From Streptomyces formicae (GTDB lineage: Bacteria > Actinomycetota > Actinomycetes > Streptomycetales > Streptomycetaceae): a stretch of 64,000 bases of DNA. The notes below the pieces were generated by a model. It had not been told where the DNA came from. It did no database searches and was given only the letters and a program-made list of their open reading frames with translations. This document shows positions 1 to 8,128 of this stretch, one piece after another. How positions within the stretch are numbered: the first letter of the stretch is position 1; every line of letters starts with the position of its first letter. The translations under genes were made by a program, and so were the position numbers. The stretch is from the NCBI RefSeq assembly GCF_002556545.1, contig NZ_CP022685.1, positions 868,001 to 932,000 of the forward strand, written 5' to 3'.

Positions 1-175
1 CGGTTTCGGCCGCGTCGCGCAGGGTGTCGACGATCAGCCGCGCGCCGTCGGGCACGGCGTCCGCGTGGCCGGTGGAACAGTCGTCGAGGACCACCACCGA
101 GTGGCCGTTCTCCAGGAGTTGCGCCGTGACGACGCTGCCCACGTAGCCGGCGCCTCCGGTGACGAGTAACTTCAT
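1..175 (-). CDS. galE: UDP-glucose 4-epimerase-like protein, 5' part only
   Basis: Read on the minus strand from the ATG at 173-175, the translation opens with MKLLVTGGAGYVGS, the Gly-rich NAD-binding Rossmann motif of extended short-chain dehydrogenases. It continues with a VVLDD strand end and a CSTGHADAVP stretch typical of GalE-type epimerases. Only about 58 residues lie in the window and the gene continues beyond base 1. A purine-rich ribosome-binding stretch (AAAGGAAAAGGG) lies just upstream of the ATG. It is divergent from the cyclitol operon and may serve it or primary sugar metabolism. The catalytic YxxxK is outside the window, so the exact substrate is not shown. Confidence 0.75.
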   Translation of the reverse strand, partial: MKLLVTGGAGYVGSVVTAQLLENGHSVVVLDDCSTGHADAVPDGARLIVDTLRDAAET

Positions 176-375
176 CGCCCTTTTCCTTTCCCGCGTCCGC
201 AGGACGTCCGTGTGCGCCGACCGGCAGGGACCGGCGGCGGAGGGTGGGGGGTCGGTGGATGGGTGCGAGGGGGCGGCACGGGACCGTCCCGCGCGGCGGG
301 TGCGGGCCCGCCTCGCGTGACAGGTGCTCACCCGCCGCGTACGGCAGCCGAATCGGTGGCCCGGGGCGGTGTGGT

Positions 376-407
376 GGGCGGCCTCCGCGGTCTCGCGGAG
401 GCCGCCC
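376..407. terminator. Perfect 14-bp hairpin
   Basis: GGGCGGCCTCCGCG (376-389) and CGCGGAGGCCGCCC (394-407) pair perfectly around a GTCT loop. There is no T-tract, which is common for Streptomyces terminators. Because it lies between divergent genes it may instead block read-through or act as a structured leader. The role is inferred. Confidence 0.45.
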
Positions 408-576
408 GCCGCCACCTCGCCCATCCTGTCTAGCTGTATAGACCGCTTAGTGTCAAGAGCGCCCGACCCCTATCAACAACGCACCGTCAATTGAATGCTG
501 AACGGTTTACCGGAGCGCCTTCGAACCGTAAGAAATCGGCTCCCTCGTCACGAACAAGCCAAGATCATCAGCGTGG

Positions 577-606
577 TTGACACAGACTCGTGTACCCAAC
601 AACATT
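577..606 (+). promoter_or_regulatory. Possible promoter, TTGACA -35
   Basis: TTGACA at 577-582 is followed after an 18-base spacer by AACATT at 601-606, a weak -10 candidate, within the A+T-rich part of the gap. It is about 240 bases before the first operon ATG, so a long leader would result. Weak prediction. Confidence 0.25.
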
Positions 607-759
607 GCGAGTGCTACCGATTCGCTTGCGAGGGAAGAAACCAGCTTTCCGCGCACAGGACGACCGTCCCGCACCGCGAAGTGCGCCGCCACGATGAAGT
701 GGCCCACTATTCAACCAAATCCCTTTCCCGTTACGGCCGATGGCTCCGCACGCCGTTTT

Positions 760-778
760 CCTGACGTTTCCCTGACGT
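760..778 (+). promoter_or_regulatory. Direct repeat CCTGACGT with 11-base period
   Basis: CCTGACGT occurs at 760-767 and 771-778, one helical turn apart, about 70 bases upstream of the first cyclitol-operon gene. Such 11-base direct repeats are typical of OmpR-family response-regulator or similar activator sites. No regulator gene is present nearby, so the binding protein is unknown. Confidence 0.25.
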
Positions 779-847
779 CCCCTAATCCCGTAAACCCTTT
801 CTCCAACTCACCTGATCCCTGCCGTCAAGCGGAGAAGAGGAAATCGC

Positions 848-1870
848 ATGCTGCCTGAATCCCCGCACGTTCCCTCGGCGTTCACCGGTGCGACGCCCGC
901 CTTCCGGCGCGTCGGCGTCACCGGGGGCCTCGGGTTCGTCGGCCGCAACCTCGTGCGCGCGCTGCACCGCCAGGGCGCCTCCGTGACGGTCTTCGACCTC
1001 GCGGCGCCGGGCGGCGCGAACCTGCCGGAGGGCGTGCGCCACGTGCCCCTCGACCTCCGCGATCCCGCGACCGTGACGAGCGCGCTCGGCGATCTCGACC
1101 TGCTGTTCCACCTGGGCGGCAACTCCAGCGGCACGGTGGCGGTCACGGACCCGAGGCTCGACTTCGAGACCAACGCGCTCGGCACGTTCAACGTCTGCGA
1201 GGCGGCGCGGCTCACCTCGCTCCCCCGTCTCGTCTACCTGTCGTCCGCGATGGTCTACGGCACCCCGCAGGCGGTGCCGCAGCACGAGGACCACCCCACC
1301 CTGCCGTACTACCCCTACGGCGCCTCCAAGTTGTCCGGCGAGCACGTCGTCCGCGCCTACGCCCGCACCTACGGCCTGTCCGCCGTCATGGGCCGGGCCT
1401 TCGTCATCTACGGGCCGGGCGAGGACCCCCGCAGGGCGGGCGCCGAGGTCGGTCAGTACCTGCGCTGGCACCTCAACGACCGGCCCATCCACGTCACCGG
1501 CGACCCCGACCGCAAGACCCGCGACTTCGTGCACGTCCACGACATCGTCACGGCGCTCCTGCTGCTCGCGGCGCGGGGCGACGACGGCGAGGTCTACAAC
1601 CTCGGCTCCGGGCGCGAGGTCTCGCTGCGCCAGCTGGTCGAGCACATCGGCGACGTCACGGGGCACCGCCCCCGGATGCTGACCGACGACACCGTCACCG
1701 ACGACACCTACCGTCTCGTCGCCGACGTCTCCCGCCTGCGCGGCCTCGGGTACCGGCCCGCCGTCGACCTGGCCGCGGGCCTCGCGGGGCTGGTCGACGC
1801 GCTCGGCCCCACGCCCGAACTGCCGCAGCTCGACACCATCTTCCACCCGACATCGGGAGCCCCGGCATGA
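848..1870 (+). CDS. NAD-dependent epimerase/dehydratase (extended SDR)
   Basis: A 340-residue extended short-chain dehydrogenase. The N-terminal nucleotide-binding motif is GGLGFVG (about residues 26-32). The catalytic pair is seen as YYPYGASK (YxxxK), with a preceding YLSSAMVYG strand carrying the catalytic Ser. The C-terminal half has the sugar-nucleotide-binding features of dTDP/UDP-sugar epimerases and dehydratases, including RDFVHVHD. The ATG has a GGAGAAGAGGAAA ribosome site. It is the first gene of the plus-strand operon and its stop overlaps the next start by 4 bases. It probably acts on an NDP-sugar or on a cyclitol intermediate. Which of the two cannot be told from sequence. Confidence 0.85.
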   Translation: MLPESPHVPSAFTGATPAFRRVGVTGGLGFVGRNLVRALHRQGASVTVFDLAAPGGANLPEGVRHVPLDLRDPATVTSALGDLDLLFHLGGNSSGTVAVTDPRLDFETNALGTFNVCEAARLTSLPRLVYLSSAMVYGTPQAVPQHEDHPTLPYYPYGASKLSGEHVVRAYARTYGLSAVMGRAFVIYGPGEDPRRAGAEVGQYLRWHLNDRPIHVTGDPDRKTRDFVHVHDIVTALLLLAARGDDGEVYNLGSGREVSLRQLVEHIGDVTGHRPRMLTDDTVTDDTYRLVADVSRLRGLGYRPAVDLAAGLAGLVDALGPTPELPQLDTIFHPTSGAPA

Positions 1871-3519
1871 CCACCGATGACACCGCTCCCTGGTGGCAGG
1901 GGGCCGTCGTCTACCAGATCTACCCGCGCAGCTTCGCCGACCACGACGGCGACGGCGTCGGGGACCTGCAAGGCGTCATCGACCGCCTGGACCACGTGGC
2001 GGGGCTCGGCGTCGACGCGATCTGGCTCTCGCCCTTCTACCGTTCGCCGATGCGGGACTTCGGCTACGACGTCAGCGACCACACGGACGTCGACCCGCTC
2101 TTCGGGGACCTGGACACCTTCGACCGGCTCCTGACGGCCGCCCACGAGCGGGGCCTGCGCCTGCTCGTGGACTACATCCCCAACCACACGTCCTCGGACC
2201 ACCCCTGGTTCACCGCCGCCCGCTCGGGACGCGACGACCCCCACCGCGACCGGTACGTCTGGCGGCCCCCCGCGCCGGGCGGCGGCCCGCCCAACAACTG
2301 GCTCAGCGTCTTCGGCGGCGGCCCCGCCTGGACGTACGACGAGGCGACCGGCGAGTACTACCTGCACTCCTTCCTGCCCACGATGCCGGACCTGAACTGG
2401 CGCGAGCCCGCCGTGCGCGAGGCCATGTTCGACGTCGCCAGGTTCTGGCTCGACCGGGGCGTGGACGGCTTCCGCATCGACTGCGCGCACTTTCCGATGA
2501 AGGACCCGCACCTGCGCGACAACCCGCCCGCCGCCGACGGCGCCCTCGCCATGCACCGGCCCTACGGCGACTACGACACGCAGCAGCACGTCCACGACAA
2601 GGGCCACCCCGACAACCACGGCCTCTACCGCGAGCTGCGAAAGCTCCTGGAGAGCTACGCCCCCGGCGGCAGCCGCATCGCGGTGGGCGAGGTGCACGTC
2701 TTCGACTGGGCCGAGTGGGCCACGTACTACGGCGAACAGCTCGACGAGCTGCACATGCCCTTCAACTTCGGTCTGTTACAGACGCCTTGGCGGGCCGACG
2801 ACGTGCGCGACCTCATCGCGCGCATCGACTCCGTACTGCCCGAAGGCGCCTGGCCCAGCTGGGTCGTGGGCAACCACGACGAGCCCCGCGTGGCCTCCAG
2901 GATCGGTGAGGCCCAGGCGAGGGTCGCCATGCTGCTCCTGCTCACCCTGCGCGGTACGCCCACGCTGTACGCCGGGGACGAACTCGCCCTGCCCGACGCC
3001 GATGTGCCGCCCCATCTCGTCCAGGACCCCTGGGGCAGGACGGGGCAGGCGCTGGGTCTCGGCCGCGATCCGCAGCGCTCCCCCATGCTGTGGTCGGCGG
3101 CCCCCGGCGCCGGATTCACCCGCGACGACGTCACCCCCTGGCTGCCGTTCGCCGACGACCCCGCCGTGCGCGGCGTCGAGGCGCAGGACGGGCGTCCCGG
3201 CTCCATGCTCACGCTCACCCGCGCGCTGCTGCGGCTGCGCGCGGAGCGGCCCGAACTGCGAGGCGGCGCGCAGACGTTGCTCTCCGAGCTGCCCGAAGGC
3301 GTCGTCGGCTACCTGCGCCACACCGAGGGATCGGCGCTCCTCGTGCTCCTGAACCTCACCTCGACGCCCCGGCACGTCACCAGCACCGATCTCTCCCCCG
3401 AGGGCCCGCCCGGTCCCTTCGAGCTCCTCGCCGCCACGTCGGACCGCGCCGCGCCCGCCCCCGTCTGCCTCCCCCTGCTGCTCGACGCGGACGAGGCCGT
3501 GGTGCTGCGGGTCATCTGA
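1867..3519 (+). CDS. GH13 alpha-glucosidase/oligoglucosidase-like enzyme
   Basis: A 550-residue GH13 hydrolase of the oligo-1,6-glucosidase/trehalose-hydrolase kind. The four conserved regions are visible: DYIPNH near residue 102, GFRIDCAH near 203 (Asp nucleophile), GEVHVFD near 275 (Glu acid/base) and GNHDEP near 340. It starts WWQGAVVYQIYPRSF, as usual for intracellular family members, and has no signal peptide, so it should be cytoplasmic. The start overlaps the previous stop by 4 bases. It carries a TTA leucine codon at 2776-2778 (about residue 304), the only one I noticed in this operon, which would make it depend on the bldA tRNA. In a cyclitol cluster it could trim a glucosylated intermediate or recycle alpha-glucosides. 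That role is inferred. Confidence 0.88.
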   Translation: MTTDDTAPWWQGAVVYQIYPRSFADHDGDGVGDLQGVIDRLDHVAGLGVDAIWLSPFYRSPMRDFGYDVSDHTDVDPLFGDLDTFDRLLTAAHERGLRLLVDYIPNHTSSDHPWFTAARSGRDDPHRDRYVWRPPAPGGGPPNNWLSVFGGGPAWTYDEATGEYYLHSFLPTMPDLNWREPAVREAMFDVARFWLDRGVDGFRIDCAHFPMKDPHLRDNPPAADGALAMHRPYGDYDTQQHVHDKGHPDNHGLYRELRKLLESYAPGGSRIAVGEVHVFDWAEWATYYGEQLDELHMPFNFGLLQTPWRADDVRDLIARIDSVLPEGAWPSWVVGNHDEPRVASRIGEAQARVAMLLLLTLRGTPTLYAGDELALPDADVPPHLVQDPWGRTGQALGLGRDPQRSPMLWSAAPGAGFTRDDVTPWLPFADDPAVRGVEAQDGRPGSMLTLTRALLRLRAERPELRGGAQTLLSELPEGVVGYLRHTEGSALLVLLNLTSTPRHVTSTDLSPEGPPGPFELLAATSDRAAPAPVCLPLLLDADEAVVLRVI

Positions 3520-3598
3520 GCCCGCGCGCCCGCCCCGTGGCCCACCCACCGGAACCGTCCGTGCCCCCACCCTCGTACGGCCAGAAAAGAGGCCCCAG

Positions 3599-4942
3599 TT
3601 GAGCGTCTCCCTCGTCGACCTGCCGCCCGCGCCACGGACGCGGGAGTCCGCCGCGCCGCCGCACGGGCGCACGGTCTGGCACATCAACACGACCGCGCAC
3701 GGCGGCGGTGTCGCCGAACTGCTGCGCAGGTCCGTGCCCGCCCACAACGCGGCGGGAGTGCCCGCCAAGTGGCTCGCGCTCGGCGGCGACGCGGAGTTCT
3801 TCGCGGTCACCAAGCGCCTGCACCACCGGCTGCACGGCTTCCACGACCCGCACGGCGCGCTCGGCGCCGACGAGCGGCGGACCTACGCGGACGCCACCGG
3901 GCAACTGGGCGAGGAAGTCCTCGCACACGTGGCGCCCGGCGACCTCTGCGTCCTGCACGATCCGCAGTCCATCGGCCTGGCCCCCGCACTGTCCGCCGCC
4001 GGGATCAAGGTGGTCTGGCGCTGCCACATCGGCAGCACCGACCACGGATCGCCCGAGGTCCGCGAGACCTGGGAGTTCCTGCGCCCCTACCTGGACGCGC
4101 CGCTGCGCTGCGTCTTCTCCGTCGACGGGTACGCGCCCCCGGGCCTGCGGCCGGGACAGTGCGTGACGATCCCGCCGTCCATCGATCCGGCCGCCGCCAA
4201 GAACCGCTCCCTGACACCGGACGAGGTAACGGCCGCGCTGCGTGCGATCGGTCTTGAGGAGGGTGCACCGGGGACGACCGGTTCCGCGCGGAGCGGTACG
4301 GCGACGGTCCTCCAGGACGCGCCGCTGCCGCCCGGCGCCGAGGTCGTCGTGCAGGTGTCGCGCTGGGACCCGCTCAAGGACATGGCGGGCGTGCTCGCCG
4401 CGTTCGCCGAGCGGATCGCGCCCCGGCGCCCGGCCGCCCACCTCGTCCTCGCCGGGCCCGAGCCCCTCGACATTCCCGACGACCCGGAGGGCGCGGAGAT
4501 CTTCGCGGGCGTGCACGACGCCTGGGCCGCGCTGCCCGCACCGGTCAGGGCCCGCGTGCACCTGGTGAAGCTGACGCTCAAGGACACCGAGGGCAACGCG
4601 CTGCTCGTCAACGCGTTGCAGCGGCGGGCCGACGTCATCGCGCAGAAGAGCCTGCGCGAGGGGTTCGGCCTGACGGTGAACGAGGCCATGTGGAAGGGCG
4701 CCGCGATCGTCGCGAGCCGGGTGGGCGGCATCCCCTCCCAACTGCGCCACGAACGCGAGGGTCTCCTGCTCGCCGACGCGCACGACGGCGAGGAGTTCGC
4801 CGCCCACGTCCTGCGGCTGCTCGCGAACGAAGGGCTGCGCAAGCGGCTCGGGGACGCGGCCCGCCAGCGGTGCGCCGAACTGTTCCTGGCCGAGCGCGAA
4901 CTCGCCGACCACTACCGCCTCTACCAGGAGCTGTGGGCCTGA
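3599..4942 (+). CDS. GT4 glycosyltransferase, trehalose synthase (TreT)-like
   Basis: A 447-residue GT-B glycosyltransferase. The N-terminal VWHINTTAHGGGVAELL and WLALGGDAEFFAVTKRLHH resemble trehalose glycosyltransferring synthase TreT and trehalose phosphorylase of family GT4. The C-terminal EGFGLTVNEAMWKGAAIV stretch is the EX7E donor-binding motif. The TTG start at 3599 follows a GAGG ribosome site, about 80 bases after the GH13 stop. TreT joins an NDP-glucose to glucose. Beside a cyclitol synthase, a C7-cyclitol could replace one partner and give a trehalose-like pseudosugar or a glucosyl-cyclitol, as VldE does in validamycin. VldE, however, belongs to the OtsA-like GT20 family, so this would be a different solution. 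Acceptor and donor are not determined. Confidence 0.8.
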   Translation: MSVSLVDLPPAPRTRESAAPPHGRTVWHINTTAHGGGVAELLRRSVPAHNAAGVPAKWLALGGDAEFFAVTKRLHHRLHGFHDPHGALGADERRTYADATGQLGEEVLAHVAPGDLCVLHDPQSIGLAPALSAAGIKVVWRCHIGSTDHGSPEVRETWEFLRPYLDAPLRCVFSVDGYAPPGLRPGQCVTIPPSIDPAAAKNRSLTPDEVTAALRAIGLEEGAPGTTGSARSGTATVLQDAPLPPGAEVVVQVSRWDPLKDMAGVLAAFAERIAPRRPAAHLVLAGPEPLDIPDDPEGAEIFAGVHDAWAALPAPVRARVHLVKLTLKDTEGNALLVNALQRRADVIAQKSLREGFGLTVNEAMWKGAAIVASRVGGIPSQLRHEREGLLLADAHDGEEFAAHVLRLLANEGLRKRLGDAARQRCAELFLAERELADHYRLYQELWA

Positions 4943-4977
4943 CGGGCCCCGCCACGGAACGAACGGAAGAGGACCAC

Positions 4978-5679
4978 ATGTCACAGGAACCCGTCGTCGT
5001 CATCGGGGCGAGCAGCGGTTTCGGCGCCGCCCTCGCCCAGGAGCTCACCCGGCGCGGCCACACCGTCCTGGCCGGGGCGCGCTCGCCCGAAGGCCCCGGC
5101 GACGTGCCCTACCAGCCGGTCGACGTGACCTCCGACGAGTCGGTCGCGGCGTTCTTCGCCGAGGTGGACGCCCGCTTCGGCGCGCCGTACGGATTCGTCT
5201 ACTGTCCCGCGGACTCCTCCGCCGTCGGGCCCGGCTGGGAGGTCCCCGTCGAGGAGGTCTCCCGGGTCGTCGACGTGACGTTCGTCGGCTTCGTGCGCTG
5301 TCTGCGGCACGTCGTCCCGCCGATGAAGGAGCGGGGCCGGGGCAGCGTCCTGGCCATCGGCTCGCGCGGCGCCCGCGTCCCCGTGCCCGCCCTCGCCGCG
5401 TACTGCGCGGGCAAGGCCGCCCTCGAACAGCACGTGCGCTGCCTCGCCGAGGAGCTGGCCGACACCCCGGTGCGGGTCAACGCCCTCGGCATCTCCGGCG
5501 AGACCCCGCTCGCCCGTGACCACCTGAACCGCAAGGAGAAGGCCCTCGGCCTGACCACGCCCTACCCCGCCCTGCCCGACGTCCGCGACAACCTCCCTGC
5601 CGCGTGCTTCCTGCTGTCCGAGGACGCCGCCCATGTGTCGGGGCAGGTGCTCGACGCCCGTCCCCCTGCCTGGACCTGA
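4978..5679 (+). CDS. Short-chain dehydrogenase/reductase (classical SDR)
   Basis: A 233-residue SDR starting at the ATG at 4978, which has a GGAAGAGGA ribosome site. The longer frame upstream only shadows the glycosyltransferase gene. The cofactor motif is GASSGFGA (TGxxxGxG type). The active-site region reads AIGSRGARVPVPALAAYCAGKAA, giving Ser, Tyr and Lys in YCAGK. The C-terminal GQVLDARP is a variant of the usual GQxxxVDGG ending. The usual NNAG is replaced by YCPAD, an unusual change. It probably reduces or oxidises a ring hydroxyl of the cyclitol. It sits directly upstream of the cyclase gene. Confidence 0.83.
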   Translation: MSQEPVVVIGASSGFGAALAQELTRRGHTVLAGARSPEGPGDVPYQPVDVTSDESVAAFFAEVDARFGAPYGFVYCPADSSAVGPGWEVPVEEVSRVVDVTFVGFVRCLRHVVPPMKERGRGSVLAIGSRGARVPVPALAAYCAGKAALEQHVRCLAEELADTPVRVNALGISGETPLARDHLNRKEKALGLTTPYPALPDVRDNLPAACFLLSEDAAHVSGQVLDARPPAWT

Positions 5680-5716
5680 CATTTCTTCACCTCCCGAACC
5701 AACCTGAGGAAGTGCC

Positions 5717-6931
5717 ATGACGTACCACACCCTCGACTCCCTCGATCCCGCCCCGCTCCCCACCGGCCTGCACACCGACCGCGCCCAGGAGACCCGCTGG
5801 GTCGTCCAGGCGGTCAAGCCCGTCCAGTACGAGGTACGGATGGTCGCGGGGCTGCTCGACCCCGCCTCCGACGAGCTGGCCACCGCCGGTACCACCGAAC
5901 GCACCGGGAATCGCCGCTTCGTGGTCGTGGACGCCCACGTCCACGAGCTCTACGGCGACCGCATCCGCGCCTACCTCGACCGGCACGGCCTCACCGGACG
6001 GCTCTGCGTGCTGCCCGCCGGCGAGGAGGCCAAGACCATGGAGAGCGTGCTGCGCGTGGTGCGCGGCATCGACGAGTTCGGCATCTCGCGCCGCCACGAC
6101 CCGGTGATCGCCATCGGCGGCGGCGTACTCCTGGACATCGTCGGCTTCGCGGCCAGCATGTACCGCCGCAGCACTCCCTACGTCCGGGTGCCCACCACCC
6201 TCATCGGCCTGGTCGACGCGGGGGTCGGGGTGAAGACCGGCATCAACTTCGACGCGGGCAAGAACCGCCTGGGCACCTATGCGGCGCCCGCCGTCTCGCT
6301 CCTGGACAGGACCTTCCTCACCACCCTCGACCGGCGCCACCTCAGCAACGGCCTCGCGGAGATCCTGAAGATCGCCCTGGTCAAGGACGCCCGGCTCTTC
6401 GCCCTCCTGGAGTCCCACGCGGAGGAACTGATCGAGACCGCGTTCCAGGGCCGGTTCGACCAGGACCCGGTCGCCGCCGAGGTGTTGGAGCGCGCCATCC
6501 ACGGCATGCTCGAAGAGCTCCAGCCCAACCTGTGGGAGAGCCGCCTGGAACGCCTGGTGGACTACGGGCACACCTTCAGCCCGACCCTGGAGATGGACGC
6601 GCTGCCCGCCCTCCTGCACGGTGAGGCGGTCAACCTCGACATGGCCCTGACCACCGTGATCGGCCGCCGTCGCGGCCTGGTCACCGATGCCGAGCAGGAG
6701 CGCGCGCTGCGCGTGATGCGGCGCCTGGAGCTGCCGCTCAGCCACCCGGTGTGCACCGGCGACCGCCTGGAGCGGGCGCTCGCGGACACGGTGCGCCACC
6801 GCGACGGCCTCCAGCGCCTGCCGCTGCCGGTGGGCATCGGCGACGCCTGCTTCGCCAATGACGTGACGGCCCGTGAACTGCACGACGCGGCCGAGGAGTT
6901 GGCACAGCTGGAGACGACCCGTGCACGGTGA
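5717..6931 (+). CDS. Sedoheptulose-7-phosphate cyclase, EEVS-like (ValA/AcbC type)
   Basis: A 404-residue member of the sugar-phosphate cyclase family related to 3-dehydroquinate synthase. Family-typical stretches include GGGVLLDIVGFAASMYRR (NAD binding), VPTTLIGLVDAGVGVKTGIN, KNRLGTYAAP and LEELQPNLWESRLERLVDYG. Likely metal ligands are the Glu of NGLAEILK, the His of DYGHTF and the His of LLHGEAV. EEVS enzymes turn sedoheptulose 7-phosphate into 2-epi-5-epi-valiolone, the first step of acarbose, validamycin and cetoniacytone biosynthesis. The MYRRSTPYVRVPTTL signature fits EEVS better than DHQS. EVS and desmethyl-4-deoxygadusol synthase are close relatives and cannot be fully excluded. It defines the cluster and overlaps the next start. 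Confidence 0.9.
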   Translation: MTYHTLDSLDPAPLPTGLHTDRAQETRWVVQAVKPVQYEVRMVAGLLDPASDELATAGTTERTGNRRFVVVDAHVHELYGDRIRAYLDRHGLTGRLCVLPAGEEAKTMESVLRVVRGIDEFGISRRHDPVIAIGGGVLLDIVGFAASMYRRSTPYVRVPTTLIGLVDAGVGVKTGINFDAGKNRLGTYAAPAVSLLDRTFLTTLDRRHLSNGLAEILKIALVKDARLFALLESHAEELIETAFQGRFDQDPVAAEVLERAIHGMLEELQPNLWESRLERLVDYGHTFSPTLEMDALPALLHGEAVNLDMALTTVIGRRRGLVTDAEQERALRVMRRLELPLSHPVCTGDRLERALADTVRHRDGLQRLPLPVGIGDACFANDVTARELHDAAEELAQLETTRAR

Positions 6932-7691
6932 CCTCCAGGTGTCGCATCTCGGCACGCCCTCGGACGTGTACGGCGTGCACGGCGCAGCGGGGCGGACCCA
7001 GTGGCGCTCGCTGGCGGCGGGCCGGGCCCTGCGCGGTCCCTACGAGGCGGTGGAGTGGGCCTGCGTGCCGCCGGGCGGCATCAGCGGCGAGCACCGGCAC
7101 ACCAGGACCGAGGAGATGTACATCCTCCTCACCGGCGAGGGCGAGGCCCTGCTCAACGGCGCACCTCATCCGGTGCGCGCCGGTGAGCTGATCCTCACCG
7201 GCCTGGGCGCCACCCACGCGCTGCGCAACACCGGTTCGGTGGACCTGAGTTGGCTCACCCTCGAAGTTCCCGCGCACCGCACGATCAGCACGGCACACGC
7301 GGCCCCCGGGGGCCGGGAAGGCGAGGAGAACATGCCGGTACCACCGCCGGGCAGGACGGCCGTGGTCAGCCTGGACGAGCGGAAGGACGTCGATCCGCGG
7401 CCCGTCCTCCAGGGCCCGCTGCGCCGGGTCCGCCACCTGGTCGTGGCGCCCGGTGCCGAGGAGAAGTTCTCCGGCGCGGGCCAGGAGCACAGCGTGTTCG
7501 TCCGCTCCGGCACGGGCGTGGCACTGAGCGGCGCCTCCCGGGTTCCCGTGCGGGCGGACACGGCGGTGACCACCTCACTCGGCGAGGACCTGGTCGTGAC
7601 GGCCGGCGCGGAGGGCCTCGATCTGATCTGCGCGACGTTCGTCGTCGACGCCGCCAGTGGTGACGCGCCGGGAGCGGAGGGCGAACGATGA
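6921..7691 (+). CDS. Two-domain cupin protein
   Basis: About 256 residues from the GTG at 6921. That start has a GGAG ribosome site 7-8 bases upstream and overlaps the end of the cyclase gene by 11 bases. The first cupin domain (about residues 35-110) carries EHRHTRTEEMYILLTGEG, with His-x-His and a downstream Glu, then GATHALRNTG, an intact metal-binding cupin. The second half (about 140-250) is cupin-like but its first motif (PGAEEKFSGAGQEHSVFVR) has lost most metal ligands. It may be an isomerase, epimerase or dioxygenase on the cyclitol, or a binding protein. The next gene starts within its stop codon and encodes a third cupin-like domain. Function is not known. Confidence 0.75.
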   Translation: MHGDLQVSHLGTPSDVYGVHGAAGRTQWRSLAAGRALRGPYEAVEWACVPPGGISGEHRHTRTEEMYILLTGEGEALLNGAPHPVRAGELILTGLGATHALRNTGSVDLSWLTLEVPAHRTISTAHAAPGGREGEENMPVPPPGRTAVVSLDERKDVDPRPVLQGPLRRVRHLVVAPGAEEKFSGAGQEHSVFVRSGTGVALSGASRVPVRADTAVTTSLGEDLVVTAGAEGLDLICATFVVDAASGDAPGAEGER

Positions 7692-8062
7692 TCGTCACCG
7701 ACAGCCGGTCCGCCTCCGTCACCCACCGCGCGGACGGCGACGTGGTCTGGCGGACCCTGGCCAGGCGCGGCATGGTGTTCAGCGAGTGCGAGGCGGTCGA
7801 CCACCTCGTACTCGACGCGGGCGGCACGCTGGCCTCCCGCCCCGACGACGGCACGGATCTCGTCTGGTACGTCCTCGCGGGCGGTGGCACGTTCGAGGCG
7901 GCGGGCGAGCCGCCGCGCGCGCTCGCCGCGGACGGCATGGCGCTGGTCCCCGCCGGTGCGGCCGCGCGGCTCACCTGCGCGGAGCCGACCGCCCTCCTGG
8001 CCCTCACGACGGTCCCGGAGCGCGTCTCGCGCCGCCTGCCGCGCCGGGCGCCCTGCATGTAG
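7688..8062 (+). CDS. Small single-domain cupin-like protein
   Basis: A 124-residue protein coupled to the previous gene by an ATGA overlap. The central HLVLDAGGTLASRPDDGTDLVWYVLAGGGTFEA and following GMALVPAGAAARLT have the spacing of cupin motifs 1 and 2. The usual histidines are replaced, so a bound metal is unlikely. It resembles the degenerate second half of the preceding bicupin, which suggests a split or duplicated unit acting as a partner. No enzymatic role can be assigned. Confidence 0.65.
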   Translation: MIVTDSRSASVTHRADGDVVWRTLARRGMVFSECEAVDHLVLDAGGTLASRPDDGTDLVWYVLAGGGTFEAAGEPPRALAADGMALVPAGAAARLTCAEPTALLALTTVPERVSRRLPRRAPCM

Positions 8063-8128
8063 ACCCGGCACCCGCCCCGCCCCACAGCCCCCTACGCCCC
8101 ACCCTGCTCTTGCCCCACGGGAGTCACC

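Larger units (their letters stand above)
176..847. other. Divergent intergenic region, no convincing gene
   Basis: This 670-base gap separates the minus-strand epimerase from the plus-strand cyclitol operon. It changes from a G+C-rich part (176-428) to a much more A+T-rich part (430-800). That drop is typical of a promoter-bearing region in Streptomyces. The short reading frames here have no family resemblance and no ribosome-binding sites. It holds a perfect hairpin (376-407), a TTGACA element (577-582) and an 11-base-spaced direct repeat just before the first operon gene. Confidence 0.6.

Noticed and set aside
495..764. Short reading frame in the first intergenic gap
   Set aside because: Composition and sequence are not protein-like, no ribosome-binding site, and the stretch is A+T-rich promoter-type DNA.
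782..3813. Long antisense frames opposite the first operon genes
   Set aside because: High-G+C coding DNA produces long open frames on other strands. Here the sense frames carry clear motifs and the antisense ones are Arg/Val/Gly-rich nonsense.
3599..4942. Glycosyltransferase considered as a VldE/OtsA-type GT20 enzyme
   Set aside because: N-terminal and EX7E regions look like GT4 TreT proteins, not GT20.
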